64,000 nucleotides of DNA from positions 27,488,479-27,552,478 of the forward strand of contig NC_091165.1 of NCBI RefSeq assembly GCF_040958095.1, written 5' to 3'. The stretch's first letter is position 1. The number at the start of each line of letters is the position of its first letter. A program made the translations under genes and the position numbers. Under the pieces are notes generated by a model that was given only the letters and a program-made list of their open reading frames with translations, made no database searches and had not been told where the DNA came from. This DNA is from Procambarus clarkii. Its lineage: Eukaryota; Arthropoda; Malacostraca; Decapoda; Cambaridae. Shown piece by piece: positions 11,226 through 23,500 of this stretch.

Positions 11226-11390
11226 GGTTTCAAAATTCAAAATTCTAAAAGTGGTAAAGCCCGCGCCCGGCTCTACGCCAGCGCTTTGACCTGCTGGCCG
11301 GGAAGGATTGACCGCGCGCCAATCCTTAAGTGTTCACCCGGCAGATAACAGGTTGTTAAACGATTTGGCGGGTCGTATTCCCGGGGAAAA

Positions 11391-11470
11391 ATTAGGATTA
11401 AGGACTTGCTGAAACGCTATGTATGCTAGTGGCTTTACAAGAATTTAAGAACTCTTTTTATATATAAATA
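11391..11470 (+). mobile_element. retroelement 3' tail fragment
   Basis: Contains ggattaaggacttgctgaaa, then cgctatgtatgctagtggct and a tail with tatataaat. This belongs to the tail family also seen at 39,583-39,720 (-), 49,130-49,245, 54,590-54,732, 56,785-56,890 and 61,900-61,950. Confidence 0.65.
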
Positions 11471-12540
11471 GACAAAATAAAAACTAAATTCGCTGACAAA
11501 TCTTTTGGTGTGCGATGAGACTTGCATCTGGCACAATTAAATTATTAACTTAAATAATTCGTTTGTTAGACAATATATGATATTCGCATCTATAAATTAC
11601 TTTAGAAAGGCCTATAATGCATATAAATATTAATTTACACACTCCTGACACTAGGAATTACGCTAAAATACGCTAGGAATTTCAATATGGCGTTCAAATA
11701 ATTTTAGGCAGGGGGTCTCTGGGTCGGTTGGAGCTAACGGTTCATTGACTGACCCCGCCAGTCGTCAAGAAGCAGCGGTAGCGTGAGTATGTCGCTCCTC
11801 TCTAGGTAAGGCTGATCAATTATCTGACCAGTTGGGAGGTACGCATGAATATATAGTTTACCTACAATGCTTAATGCATTATACATTTATTCGCTATTAT
11901 AACAGTTTTTGTAATGTCTCCGTGGGTCATTGTTTTTTTCATCCGGGTTGTGTAGTATTCAAATGTTTGTATTCCACTAATGATAAATAGTCTGCCCTCT
12001 CTCGGATATTGTGGAAGATTTTGAGGATCATGATATGCCAGCATTACATGGGTAGGATATTATGTAGAATACACTTCCCCATAGTGTTAAACCACCCCGT
12101 CGTCAGGCTAGGCTCGTTAACGCGGCGGTCGACCCCCACACCCCCAACCCCCACACCCCACCTCCCAAAACGCATTTATTATAGAGTTTCGCGTACCGTG
12201 TATTAAAAATAGTTTTTAGCGTGCATAAATTAATTTTATATTCTGTTTAATTAGGCGTATAGTAGGTTCAGTATTTGGGTTCTATTGGCAATTGTTTTCA
12301 CTTGAAGATTGTGGAGGGTGAAGCATTTACAGTTGCCTGTCCTCAGGCCAGGCTCGCCTAAGCGGCCGCCCAACCCAAAGGCGCATTCGTCAATTTTATC
12401 GCGCTGCGTATTCAGAATTATTCTCGCGTATAAGATATTATTTCATCAAGTTAATAGTTTAAAAACTAAGTTTAGTGACAAGCGACAGTCCAGTGTACAA
12501 AATACTACAATAGATAAACAAGTTCCCAACAGGAAGGAGC
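11471..12540. other. gene-free stretch with diffuse duplication
   Basis: No gene recognised. The segments around 12,000-12,240 and 12,300-12,430 share a tgtggaag/tgtggagg start, a caggctaggctcg/caggccaggctcg phrase and a cgcattt/cgcattc phrase in the same order. This suggests a diverged ~290-bp tandem duplication. Confidence 0.35.
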
Positions 12541-12549
12541 GGGGACACA

Positions 12550-12740
12550 CACCCCTCCAGGAACTGAATTTAAATGAGGGCGACTAACACTAGTAGCCTC
12601 GATGAGGACAATAAGCCGGCGGCTTGTCAAAGGTCCACCCATTTGCCCTGATGATCTTTCCAGCTGTATTTTAAAACCCAGCAGAGTTTTGGCGTTTACG
12701 GCTTCGGCGGGTAGTCGGTTCCACGAGTTTACAACCCTAT
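12550..12740 (-). pseudogene. LINE RT C-terminal fragment
   Basis: Minus-strand translation gives VVNSWNRLPAEAVNAKTLLG followed by FKIQLERSSGQMG. This fits the WN.LP..VV.A.....FK pattern at the C-terminal end of many non-LTR RT proteins. A frameshift precedes it. The fragment abuts the satellite array. Confidence 0.7.
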
Positions 12741-12775
12741 GGGTAAAAAAGCATCTCCTCTTTGGGTCTTGGTGA

Positions 12776-15700
12776 GTCTTCGGTTACACAACTGGTCGGG
12801 CTCCGGTTTTAAACTGGTCGGGCTCCTTGGGTGTCACCAGGGCTTCGGGTTGTGCATAGTCGGGCTTCAGTTCGTGTATGTTTGTGCTTCGGATGTTTTG
12901 TTCAGTTCGTTCATGCTAGGCTTGCGGTTACACAACTGGTCGGGGTCCGGTTACACAACTGGTCGGGCTCCAGTTACATAACTGGTCGGGCTCCGGTTAC
13001 ATAACTGGTCGGGCTCCGGTTACACAACTGGTCGGGCTCCGGTTACGCAACTGGTCGGGCTCCGGGGGTGTCACTTGGGACTTGGGTTGTGCATGGTCGG
13101 GCTTCGGTTCGTGCATGGTTGTGCTCCAGGGGTTGTGTGCTAGTACCTCATGTTTCTTTGCTAGATCATCATGGTTGTTTCCTTGCTTGATCATCATGGT
13201 TGTTTCTTTGCTAGATCATCATGGTTGTTTCTTTGCTTGATCATCATGGTTGTTTCTTTGCTTGATCATCATGGTTGTTTCTTTGCTTGATCATCATGGT
13301 TGTTTCTTTGCTTGATCATCATGGTTGTTTCTTTGCTTGATCATCATGGTTGTTTCTTTGCTTGATCATCATGGTTGTTTCTTTGCTTGATCATCATGGT
13401 TGTTTCTTTGCTTGATCATCATGGTTGTTTCTTTGCTTGATCATCATGGTTGTTTCTTTGCTTGATCATCATGGTTGTTTCTTCGCTTGATCATCATGGT
13501 TGCTTCTTTGCTATGGCTGAGTGCATGTTTATTTTGCAGGGTTTCATTGTTGTATTTTTGCAAGAGTTCCAGGTTTCATTTTTTGTATAGGGCTCAATTG
13601 TTTGTTTGTTTTGGCTCCAAAGTTAGTTGTTAAGGCAAGGGGGAAGTTGTTAGGTAGGGGTAAGGAAGGGTTTGTTTGGTAGAGGTAGGGAGGGAGCTTG
13701 GTTGGGCTCTGGGGCTGTTTGTTTGGCTTGGTGTGGGTTGGATGAGATGTTTGCTTGCTAGGCCTTCAGTTACACAACTGATTTATGTCCGGTTACACAA
13801 TTGGTGGGTCTTCGGTTACACAACTGGTCGGGCTCCGGTTTTAAACTGGTCGGGCTCCGGGGGTGTCACCAGGGCTTCGGGTTGTGCATAATCGGGCTTC
13901 AGTTCGTGTATGTTTGTGCTTCAGATGTTGTTTGTTCAGTTCGTTCATGCTAGGCTTGCGGTTACACAACTGGTCGGGGTCCGGTTACACAACTGGTCGG
14001 GCTCCAGTTACACAACTGGTCGGGCTCCGGTTACATAACTGGTCGGGCTCCGGTTACACAACTGGTCGGGCTCCGGTTACGCAACTGGTCGGGCTCCGGG
14101 GGTGTCACTTGGGACTTGGGTTGTGCATGGTCGGGCTTCGGTTCGTGCATGGTTGTGCTCCAGGGGTTGTGTGCTAGTACCTCATGTTTCTTTGCTAGAT
14201 CATCATGGTTGTTTCTTTGCTTGATCATCATGGTTGTTTCTTTGCTTCATCATCATGGTTGTTTCTTTGCTTGATCATCATGGTTGTTTCTTTGCTTGAT
14301 CATCATGGTAGTTTCTTTGCTATGGCTGAGTGCATGTTTATTTTGTAGGGTTTCATTGTTGTATTTTTGCAAGAGTTCCAGGTTTCATTTTTTTGTATAG
14401 GGCTCAATTGTTTGTTTGTTTTGGCTCCAAAGTTAGTTGTTAAGGCAAGGGGGCAGTTGTTAGGTAGGGGTAAGGAAGGGTTTGTTTGGTAGAGGTAGGG
14501 AGGGAGCTTGGCTGGGGTCTGGGGCTGTTTGTTAGGCTTGGTGTGGGTCGGATGAGATGTTTGCTTGCTAGGCCTTCAGTTACACAACTGATTTATGTCC
14601 GGTTACACAATTGGTGGGTCTTCGGTTACACAACTGGTCGGGCTCCGGTTTTAAACTGGTCGGGCTCCGGGGGTGTCACCAGGGCTTCGGGTTGTGCATA
14701 ATCGGGCTTCAGTTCGTGTATGTTTGTGCTTCAGATGTTGTTTGTTCAGTTCGTTCATGCTAGGCTTGCGGTTACACAACTGGTCGGGGTCCGGTTACAC
14801 AACTGGTCGGGCTCCAGTTACACAACTGGTCGGGCTCCGGTTACATAACTGGTCGGGCTCCGGTTACACAACTGGTCGGGCTCCGGTTACGCAACTGGTC
14901 GGGCTCCGGGGGTGTCACTTGGGACTTGGGTTGTGCATGGTCGGGCTTCGGTTCGTGCATGGTTGTGCTCCAGGGGTTGTGTGCTAGTACCTCATGTTTC
15001 TTTGCTAGATCATCATGGTTGTTTCTTTGCTAGATCATCATGGTTGTTTCTTTGCTTGATCATCATGGTTGTTTCTTTGCTTGATCATCATGGTTGTTTC
15101 TTTGCTTGATCATCATTGTTGTTTCTTTGCTTGATCATCATGGTTGTTTCTTTGCTTGATCATCATGGTTGTTTCTTTGCTTGATCATCATGGTTGTTTC
15201 TTTGCTATGGCTGAGTGCATGTTTATTTTGTAGGGTTTCATTGTTGTATTTTTGCAAGAGTTCCAGGTTTCATTTTTTTTGTATAGGGCTCAATTGTTTG
15301 TTTGTTTTGGCTCCAAAGTTAGTTGTTAAGGCAAGGGGGCAGTTGTTAGGTAGGGGTAAGGAAGGGTTTGTTTGGTAGAGTTAGGGAGGGAGCTTGGTTG
15401 GGCTCTGGGGCTGTTTGTTTGGCTTGGTGTAGGTTGGATGAGATGTTTGCTTGCTAGGCCTTCAGTTACACAACTGATTTATGTCCGGTTACACAATTGG
15501 TGGGTCTTCGGTTACACAACTGGTCGGGCTCCGGTTTTAAACTGGTCGGGCTCCGGGGGTGTCACCAGGGCTTCGGGTTGTGCATAATCGGGCTTCAGTT
15601 CGTGTATGTTTGTGCTTCAGATGTTGTTTGTTCAGTTCGTTCATGCTAGGCTTGCGGTTACACAACTGGTCGGGGTCCGGTTACACAACTGGTCGGGCTC

Positions 15701-18700
15701 CAGTTACACAACTGGTCGGGCTCCGGTTACATAACTGGTCGGGCTCCGGTTACACAACTGGTCGGGCTCCGGTTACGCAACTGGTCGGGCTCCGGGGGTG
15801 TCACTTGGGACTTGGGTTGTGCATGGTCGGGCTTCGGTTCGTGCATGGTTGTGCTCCAGGGGTTGTGTGCTAGTACCTCATGTTTCATTGCTAGATCATC
15901 ATGGTTGTTTCTTTGCTTGATCATCATGGTTGTTTCTTTGCTTGATCATCATGGTTGTTTCTTTGCTTGATCATCATGGTTGTTTCTTTGCTTGATCATC
16001 ATGGTAGTTTCTTTGCTATGGCTGAGTGCATGTTTATTTTGTAGGGTTTCATTGTTGTATTTTTGCAAGAGTTCCAGGTTTCATTTTTTTGTATAGGGCT
16101 CAATTGTTTGTTTGTTTTGGCTCCAAAGTTAGTTGTTAAGGCAAGGGGGCAGTTGTTAGGTAGGGGTAAGGAAGGGTTTGTTTGGTAGAGGTAGGGAGGG
16201 AGCTTGGCTGGGGTCTGGGGCTGTTTGTTAGGCTTGGTGTGGGTCGGATGAGATGTTTGCTTGCTAGGCCTTCAGTTACACAACTGATTTATGTCCGGTT
16301 ACACAATTGGTGGGTCTTCGGTTACACAACTGGTCGGGCTCCGGTTTTAAACTGGTCGGGCTCCGGGGGTGTCACCAGGGCTTCGGGTTGTGCATAATCG
16401 GGCTTCAGTTCGTGTATGTTTGTGCTTCAGATGTTGTTTGTTCAGTTCGTTCATGCTAGGCTTGCGGTTACACAACTGGTCGGGGTCCGGTTACACAACT
16501 GGTCGGGCTCCAGTTACACAACTGGTCGGGCTCCGGTTACATAACTGGTCGGGCTCCGGTTACACAACTGGTCGGGCTCCGGTTACGCAACTGGTCGGGC
16601 TCCGGGGGTGTCACTTGGGACTTGGGTTGTGCATGGTCGGGCTTCGGTTCGTGCATGGTTGTGCTCCAGGGGTTGTGTGCTAGTACCTCATGTTTCTTTG
16701 CTAGATCATCATGGTTGTTTCTTTGCTTGATCATCATGGTTGTTTCTTTGCTTGATCATCATGGTTGTTTCTTTGCTTGATCATCATGGTTGTTTCTTTG
16801 CTTGATCATCATGGTTGTTTCTTTGCTTGATCATCATGGTTGTTTCTTTGCTATGGCTGAGTGCATGTTTATTTTGTAGGGTTTCATTGTTGTATTTTTG
16901 CAAGAGTTCCAGGTTTCATTTTTTTTGTATAGGGCTCAATTGTTTGTTTGTTTTGGCTCCAAAGTTAGTTGTTAAGGCAAGGGGGAAGTTGTTAGGTAGG
17001 GGTAAGGAAGGGTTTGTTTGGTAGAGATAGGGAGGGAGCTTGGTTGGGCTCTGGGGCTGTTTGTTTGGCTTGGTGTAGGTTGGATGAGATGTTTGCTTGC
17101 TAGGCCTTCAGTTACACAACTGATTTATGTCCGGTTACACAATTGGTGGGTCTTCGGTTACACAACTGGTCGGGCTCCGGTTTTAAACTGGTCGGGCTCC
17201 GGGGGTGTCACCAGGGCTTCGGGTTGTGCATAATCGGGCTTCAGTTCGTGTATGTTTGTGCTTCAGATGTTGTTTGTTCAGTTCGTTCATGCTAGGCTTG
17301 CGGTTACACAACTGGTCGGGGTCCGGTTACACAACTGGTCGGGCTCCAGTTACACAACTGGTCGGGCTCCGGTTACATAACTGGTCGGGCTCCGGTTACA
17401 CAACTGGTATGGCTCCGGTTACGCAACTGGTCGGGCTCCGGGGGTGTCACTTGGGACTTGGGTTGTGCATGGTCGGGCTTCGGTTCGTGCATGGTTGTGC
17501 TCCAGGGGTTGTGTGCTAGTACCTCATGTTTCTTTGCTAGATCATCATGGTTGTTTCTTTGCTTGATCATCATGGTTGTTTCTTTGCTTCATCATCATGG
17601 TTGTTTCTTTGCTTGATCATCATGGTTGTTTCTTTGCTTGATCATCATGGTAGTTTCTTTGCTATGGCTGAGTGCATGTTTATTTTGTAGGGTTTCATTG
17701 TTGTATTTTTGCAAGAGTTCCAGGTTTCATTTTTTTGTATAGGGCTCAATTGTTTGTTTGTTTTGGCTCCAAAGTTAGTTGTTAAGGCAAGGGGGCAGTT
17801 GTTAGGTAGGGGTAAGGAAGGGTTTGTTTGGTAGAGGTAGGGAGGGAGCTTGGCTGGGGTCTGGGGCTGTTTGTTAGGCTTGGTGTGGGTCGGATGAGAT
17901 GTTTGCTTGCTAGGCCTTCAGTTACACAACTGATTTATGTCCGGTTACACAATTGGTGGGTCTTCGGTTACACAACTGGTCGGGCTCCGGTTTTAAACTG
18001 GTCGGGCTCCGGGGGTGTCACCAGGGCTTCGGGTTGTACATAATCGGGCTTCAGTTCGTGTATGTTTGTGCTTCAGATGTTGTTTGTTCAGTTCGTTCAT
18101 GCTAGGCTTGCGGTTACACAACTGGTCGGGGTCCGGTTACACAACTGGTCGGGCTCCAGTTACACAACTGGTCGGGCTCCGGTTACATAACTGGTCGGGC
18201 TCCGGTTACACAACTGGTCGGGCTCCGGTTACGCAACTGGTCGGGCTCCGGGGGTGTCACTTGGGACTTGGGTTGTGCATGGTCGGGCTTCGGTTCGTGC
18301 ATGGTTGTGCTCCAGGGGTTGTGTGCTAGTACCTCATGTTTCATTGCTAGATCATCATGGTTGTTTCTTTGCTTGATCATCATGGTTGTTTCTTTGCTTG
18401 ATCATCATGGTTGTTTCTTTGCTTGATCATCATGGTTGTTTCTTTGCTTGATCATCATGGTAGTTTCTTTGCTATGGCTGAGTGCATGTTTATTTTGTAG
18501 GGTTTCATTGTTGTATTTTTGCAAGAGTTCCAGGTTTCATTTTTTTGTATAGGGCTCAATTGTTTGTTTGTTTTGGCTCCAAAGTTAGTTGTTAAGGCAA
18601 GGGGGCAGTTGTTAGGTAGGGGTAAGGAAGGGTTTGTTTGGTAGAGGTAGGGAGGGAGCTTGGCTGGGGTCTGGGGCTGTTTGTTAGGCTTGGTGTGGGT

Positions 18701-19642
18701 CGGATGAGATGTTTGCTTGCTAGGCCTTCAGTTACACAACTGATTTATGTCCGGTTACACAATTGGTGGGTCTTCGGTTACACAACTGGTCGGGCTCCGG
18801 TTTTAAACTGGTCGGGCTCCGGGGGTGTCACCAGGGCTTCGGGTTGTGCATAATCGGGCTTCAGTTCGTGTATGTTTGTGCTTCAGATGTTGTTTGTTCA
18901 GTTCGTTCATGCTAGGCTTGCGGTTACACAACTGGTCGGGGTCCGGTTACACAACTGGTCGGGCTCCAGTTACACAACTGGTCGGGCTCCGGTTACATAA
19001 CTGGTCGGGCTCCGGTTACACAACTGGTCGGGCTCCGGTTACGCAACTGGTCGGGCTCCGGGGGTGTCACTTGGGACTTGGGTTGTGCATGGTCGGGCTT
19101 CGGTTCGTGCATGGTTGTGCTCCAGGGGTTGTGTGCTAGTACCTCATGTTTCTTTGCTAGATCATCATGGTTGTTTCTTTGCTTGATCATCATGGTTGTT
19201 TCTTTGCTTGATCATCATGGTTGTTTCTTTGCTTGATCATCATGGTTGTTTCTTTGCTTGATCATCATGGTTGTTTCTTTGCTATGGCTGAGTGCATGTT
19301 TATTTTGTAGGGTTTCATTGTTGTATTTTTGCAAGAGTTCCAGGTTTCATTTTTTGTGTATAGGGCTCAATTGTTTGTTTGTTTTGGCTCCAAAGTTAGT
19401 TGTTAAGGCAAGGGGGCAGTTGTTAGGTAGGGGTAAGGAAGGGTTTGTTTGGTAGAGGTAGGGAGGGAGCTTGGTTGGGCTCTGGGGCTGTTTGTTTGGC
19501 TTGGTGTGGGTTGGATGAGATGTTTGCTTGCTAGGCTTGCGGTTACACAACAGGTTGAGGTCCGGTTACACAACTGGTCAGGCTTTGGTTACACAACTGG
19601 TCGGGCTCCGATTACAAAACTTGTCGGGCTCCGGGGGTGTGT
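12776..19642. repeat. composite satellite array with two alternating unit types
   Basis: A 6.9-kb tandem array. A marker phrase (gtagaggtagggagggagct or a near variant) recurs at about 13,677, 14,487, 15,373, 16,183, 17,019, 17,829, 18,639 and 19,450, so unit lengths are 810, 886, 810, 836, 810, 810 and 811 bp. Each unit holds a block of 23-bp subrepeats (ggttacacaactggtcgggc plus tcc), a block of 25-bp subrepeats (tgatcatcatggttgtttct plus ttgct) and a spacer of about 300 bp. Type A has ggttgggctctgg and tttggcttgg; type B has ggctggggtctgg and ttaggcttgg. Their order is A,B,A,B,A,B,B,A. Length changes come from the number of 25-bp subrepeats. The short frames repeated in every unit are not genes. 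Confidence 0.97.
13151..13513. repeat. longest 25-bp subrepeat block of the satellite
   Basis: About 14 head-to-tail copies of the 25-bp unit, containing the palindrome tgatca and a catcatgg core. Other satellite units carry roughly 5-9. There are no variable spacers, so this is not a CRISPR array. Confidence 0.9.
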
Positions 19643-20016
19643 AGTGTGTGTGTGTAGAAATATTAATAAAACAATTAGCATCGTGTTGTGTACTCTGTAT
19701 ATCAAAATCTATTACTTTGAAACCCGTATCAGTCACTAAACAAAAAATTGGGCTACTCTTATTACAAATTGGCTACTTTTAGATCGTCAGCTTGCTACTT
19801 CCAGCCATTTGGAGCTGGCAACCTCCTTATCTGAATTCTGAGACGTGACTCATCGGATGTTGCTGCCGGGGTAGACATTAGTCACATTTCCTTTATTGTC
19901 AAGCTCCATCCCTAATACAATGTTTTTAACCACCACAATTACTCTAAATCCGTTTTGATTAACCATTCGTCTCATTTGCTGTTAAATAATCTCCACTGGG
20001 TGGTGGGGGGAGGTTG
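19643..20016. other. spacer between satellite and presenilin
   Basis: A short GT run at 19,645-19,660, then AT-rich DNA and a phrase at 19,745-19,815 built of ggctac and ttgctac words that loosely matches 6105-6240. No gene or promoter element was recognised. Confidence 0.4.
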
Positions 20017-20190
20017 AAATTGAAATTGAAATAAGTTTATTGAGGTAAAATACACACAAAGGGATGAAGTAGCTCAAGCTATTCTCACCCCGTTCAGTAT
20101 ATCGTGTTAATACATACAAATACACACATCACAAACAATAAACATATTACCAAACATTCTGAGAGATAAACGTCTACATTTCCTTGGGTG
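20017..20190 (-). mobile_element. LINE-like 3' end with (TTTCAA)n tail
   Basis: On the plus strand it begins with ttgaaattgaaattgaaat and aagtttattgaggtaaaata. On the minus strand it therefore ends in an AATAAA followed by repeated attTCA units, as expected for a non-LTR element with a short simple-repeat tail. No coding part is retained. Confidence 0.55.
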
Positions 20191-20425
20191 GGAGGGGGGG
20201 TCATTATTTCTAATAATGAATGAGTATTTAGTTGGTGGAGAGGAGATAGTGACGTAGGTAAGGGAGGATGAGCCCGGATTGTGGTACGAAAACGGTGGCG
20301 GTGTAGTTATTGGGGGCGGCGCTAGGGGGCTCCACTGGTACCCAAACACACACACCACTTTGTCAACAGGGAAAGTCTGACTCATCTGTCACTTTTTTGG
20401 GGGTTACCCGCGCCTCCAAATTTCG

Positions 20426-20578
20426 ATGGACGGCCACGTTAACATAGACAGAGATGACAAAGTCGTGGCGGTGGAAGAGGGTGTTGGGAAAGGGATGAAA
20501 AAGAAAAGGAAGTCTCAGAACCAAGAGGATGCGTCAGGAGGGCAGCCACCCACACACACCATACAGCCTGGGGCCCAG
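20426..20578 (+). CDS. Psn: presenilin coding exon 1
   Basis: 51 codons ([14 protein letters not shown]...) encoding a charged N-terminal cytoplasmic segment. The ATG has G at +4 (tttcgatgg), and the donor is cag|gtacgt. The phase-0 end joins exon 2 without remainder. This exon is inferred from phase and signal fit, because the N-terminus of presenilins is poorly conserved. Confidence 0.75.
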
Positions 20579-23500
20579 GTACGTGTTGGGGCGGGGGGAC
20601 CTTTAAGTCGCACATAGGCCTCTCGCATGGACGCTCTTTTATAACTCCTGAAACTACATATTAGGCCTGGCTCAATTTGGTTAGGTTAGGTTAGGCAGAG
20701 TTCAAAATTAGGCTGGGTTATGTTAGGCAGAGTTCAATTAGACTGGGTTAGGTTAGGCAGGGTCCATTTAGGCTGGGTTAGGTTAGGCTGGGTTAGGTTA
20801 GGCTGGGTTAGGTTTGGCTGGGTTAGGTTAGGCTGGGTTAGGTTTGGCTGCGTTCGGCTAGGCTGGGTTAAGCAAGGGCAACTTATCCACACAGGGAAAT
20901 ACTTGGTAGCTTTGCGAGAATATAAAGATCAAACCCAATTGTATGTATTTTCACACCCCAATGTTCCTTCTTGTACAGTATATATATATAAATAAATATA
21001 AATATAGTAACTACCTTATACTGAGAAACATTAATATTTGACCCTCATTTCTAACCCTGTTAGAATTTTATGACAAGTCAATGCAGACATTTTTATTATG
21101 CAGTTGCTTTAGGGTGTCATGCCACTTCTCTTGTGAGTGCATTTAAATGTACTTGTTGTCAAAATATACTGTAGTGTAAATAAGGAATGTTTAAGAAATA
21201 TAAATTTGGAAACCAAATAACTTACTCCAACATACCTTACAGTTAAATACTGCTATTATTTTGGCTTAGAAGAGTGATGTTATTTGTATAAAATTGGGTA
21301 TTTCAGGCATATTTGTAAGGCTTATGTGATTGGATAACTGCATTTATTTGTAAATTTGTCTGACATAAAGTTTCATGTTAGTAAACCTCTGAAGTAAAAA
21401 TGCTCATTTTCCTCATAAGCTCATTTAAGGCCTATGTCAGTTTTCTGTTATCTCCCACCAGTTAACTAGTAAGAGGCTAGGGTTTCTTATACAAGGAATA
21501 ACTTAAAACAACTAAAAATCTCTGCAGTGTGACTGTCAAATATAAAGTTTTCTTATGTTCGATAAAGGTTACCTTTCTTTCTAACTGGTTTAACATCTTC
21601 AATAGATTAATGGAAATTACAAAAACATTATTCAATAGATTACATTTATATTTAAGTACTGAACTTTAATATTAAAATAGCATGTGAGAAACTTCCCGAA
21701 AGAATGACTTATTTTGAGACTAGTATACAGAAACACACACCCTATCTACTAATGGCAAGAAAAACATGGTAATTTTGAAAGGAAATTTATTAAACCTTGA
21801 AGTCCATCTTTTATGCCAGCATATATTTAGTGTACATGTAATCTAATATAATGGCTGGTTTACTTCTTGTTTGAAAACAAACTGTGAATATTGTAAAAGA
21901 GGAAAGATTATCTCATGAGAAAGGATATTTGTTATTTACATGAATATTTAATCCCTATTACTGTATCCTGTATATCCTTTTGAGTTACCAATGAATTTAC
22001 TCTTGCAGTATGATGGAGGTTTGGCATTAAATACTGATGCTGCCTTCTCAAATGATCATTTACAAGAAGGTGGTGACGAGGGAGCAGTGAGACGACAGCA
22101 GAGAGGAGGGGATCCTGGAGTGCCTGGAGGAGTGCCTGGAGAACAGGATCAAGCTGCACATGGGCGAGGACCCCGGAGGGGAAATACAGTAGTGAGTGCT
22201 GGCATTGTTGTTTTAATTTGTATTACTTAATTTTTCTGTAAAAGTCATTCTCTACATAGGAGCCTAGAAGGGAACATGTGCAGTAAATATGACTGAGTCT
22301 ATAAATGTTTCTCAGAAAGATAAAAAAGTCTCATAAAACATACCTCATAAAACCTCATAAACATACCTCATAAAATGCTTATCTCATAAAACAAGCATTT
22401 CTGCTTGTAATTAACTTAAACCATTTGTATAGGTGTAATAAGTACTTAGAGTACAGTATAGTACTTGAATATACTGTACTGAACATTACCTAAAGTATTC
22501 TATATTTAAAAACATAAAATATAAAAATAACATTATATAATTTAAAACATTTATTTCTGGTGTCTGGAAAAAATTATAATTACAGTATTTTAGTTTGGCT
22601 GTACTGAGGTGAAGAAATGATGGCGTCATATTCTGTAAAATAATTTTTAATAACAAATTTTATAATAGATTTCTCCTTATTCACATATATCTTCCTGGTC
22701 CATTAAAATTCTTAAAATTTTGCATAGCATCAATGTTTCTGAACATAGGCATCAGTAAATGGCTGGTGGTGCACCTGAAATGGTGCCAGGTTTTTTAATA
22801 ATGTCTGGAAAGGTAACTAAGGTTTTCAGGATTTTTTTTCTCAATATGGCAAACGATTGCCTGAGACCTCTAGTGTAGAATAACAAACACATAGGTTATT
22901 TAGTCACTCTTGAATATTAGAGGCACTAAATCATTCGCAAACTACAAGAACACCAAAGTTCTGTTCTTTAAGAATGATAGGATCAGTTTAAGAGTTGAAG
23001 GGCATCTCTTGTTTAAGAGTAATAATGAATGTGAATAGAATTTTGATGGGATTTAAAGTGAAGGCTCAATTTAGGGAGTCAGGTATAAAATCAAGGTCCA
23101 AGCATTTTTGAATGAAATATGTTCAAAATGCTGCTTAAAATTAGGCAGCTTATATTTGTGCAGATGTGATAGTCATTTGGACTTAATAAACCTAACATGT
23201 ATCCCGTCCCTCATAATGTATATCAGTACTGTACTGTATACAAGTAATACAAGTATTATGTTTGTTTCATCAAATGTGAAGCATTTTCACTTAGTATTCT
23301 AGTAAATAGGCAGTGTTCTTGAGCTTAAAGTAAGTCTGATTTTCTAGGAAGCTGGACAAAATCGACAACCACCTGGAGAGTGGGAAGAGGTTGAAGAGGA
23401 GGAGGAGGAGCTCAAGTATGGAGCACAACATGTAATCAAGCTGTTCATACCAGTGTCTCTGTGTATGATTGTTGTGGTTGCCACTGTATCTTCAGTAACA

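Noticed and set aside
13151-13513. CRISPR-like regular repeats
   Set aside because: The 25-bp units are head to tail with no unique spacers, and the genome is eukaryotic.
13676-19139. Families of near-identical 71-, 104- and 66-codon frames repeated in each satellite unit
   Set aside because: They are copies of the same DNA repeat, overlap on both strands, and translate the 23-bp subrepeat in shifting frames. There is no start context, domain or splice linkage.
20107-20385. 92-codon minus-strand frame just upstream of presenilin
   Set aside because: It overlaps the LINE-like tail and the presenilin 5' flank and has a low-complexity Pro/Thr composition without a domain.
20720-20995. 91-codon frame of [10 protein letters not shown] repeats
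   Set aside because: It is a translation of the TTAGG-like minisatellite in presenilin intron 1.
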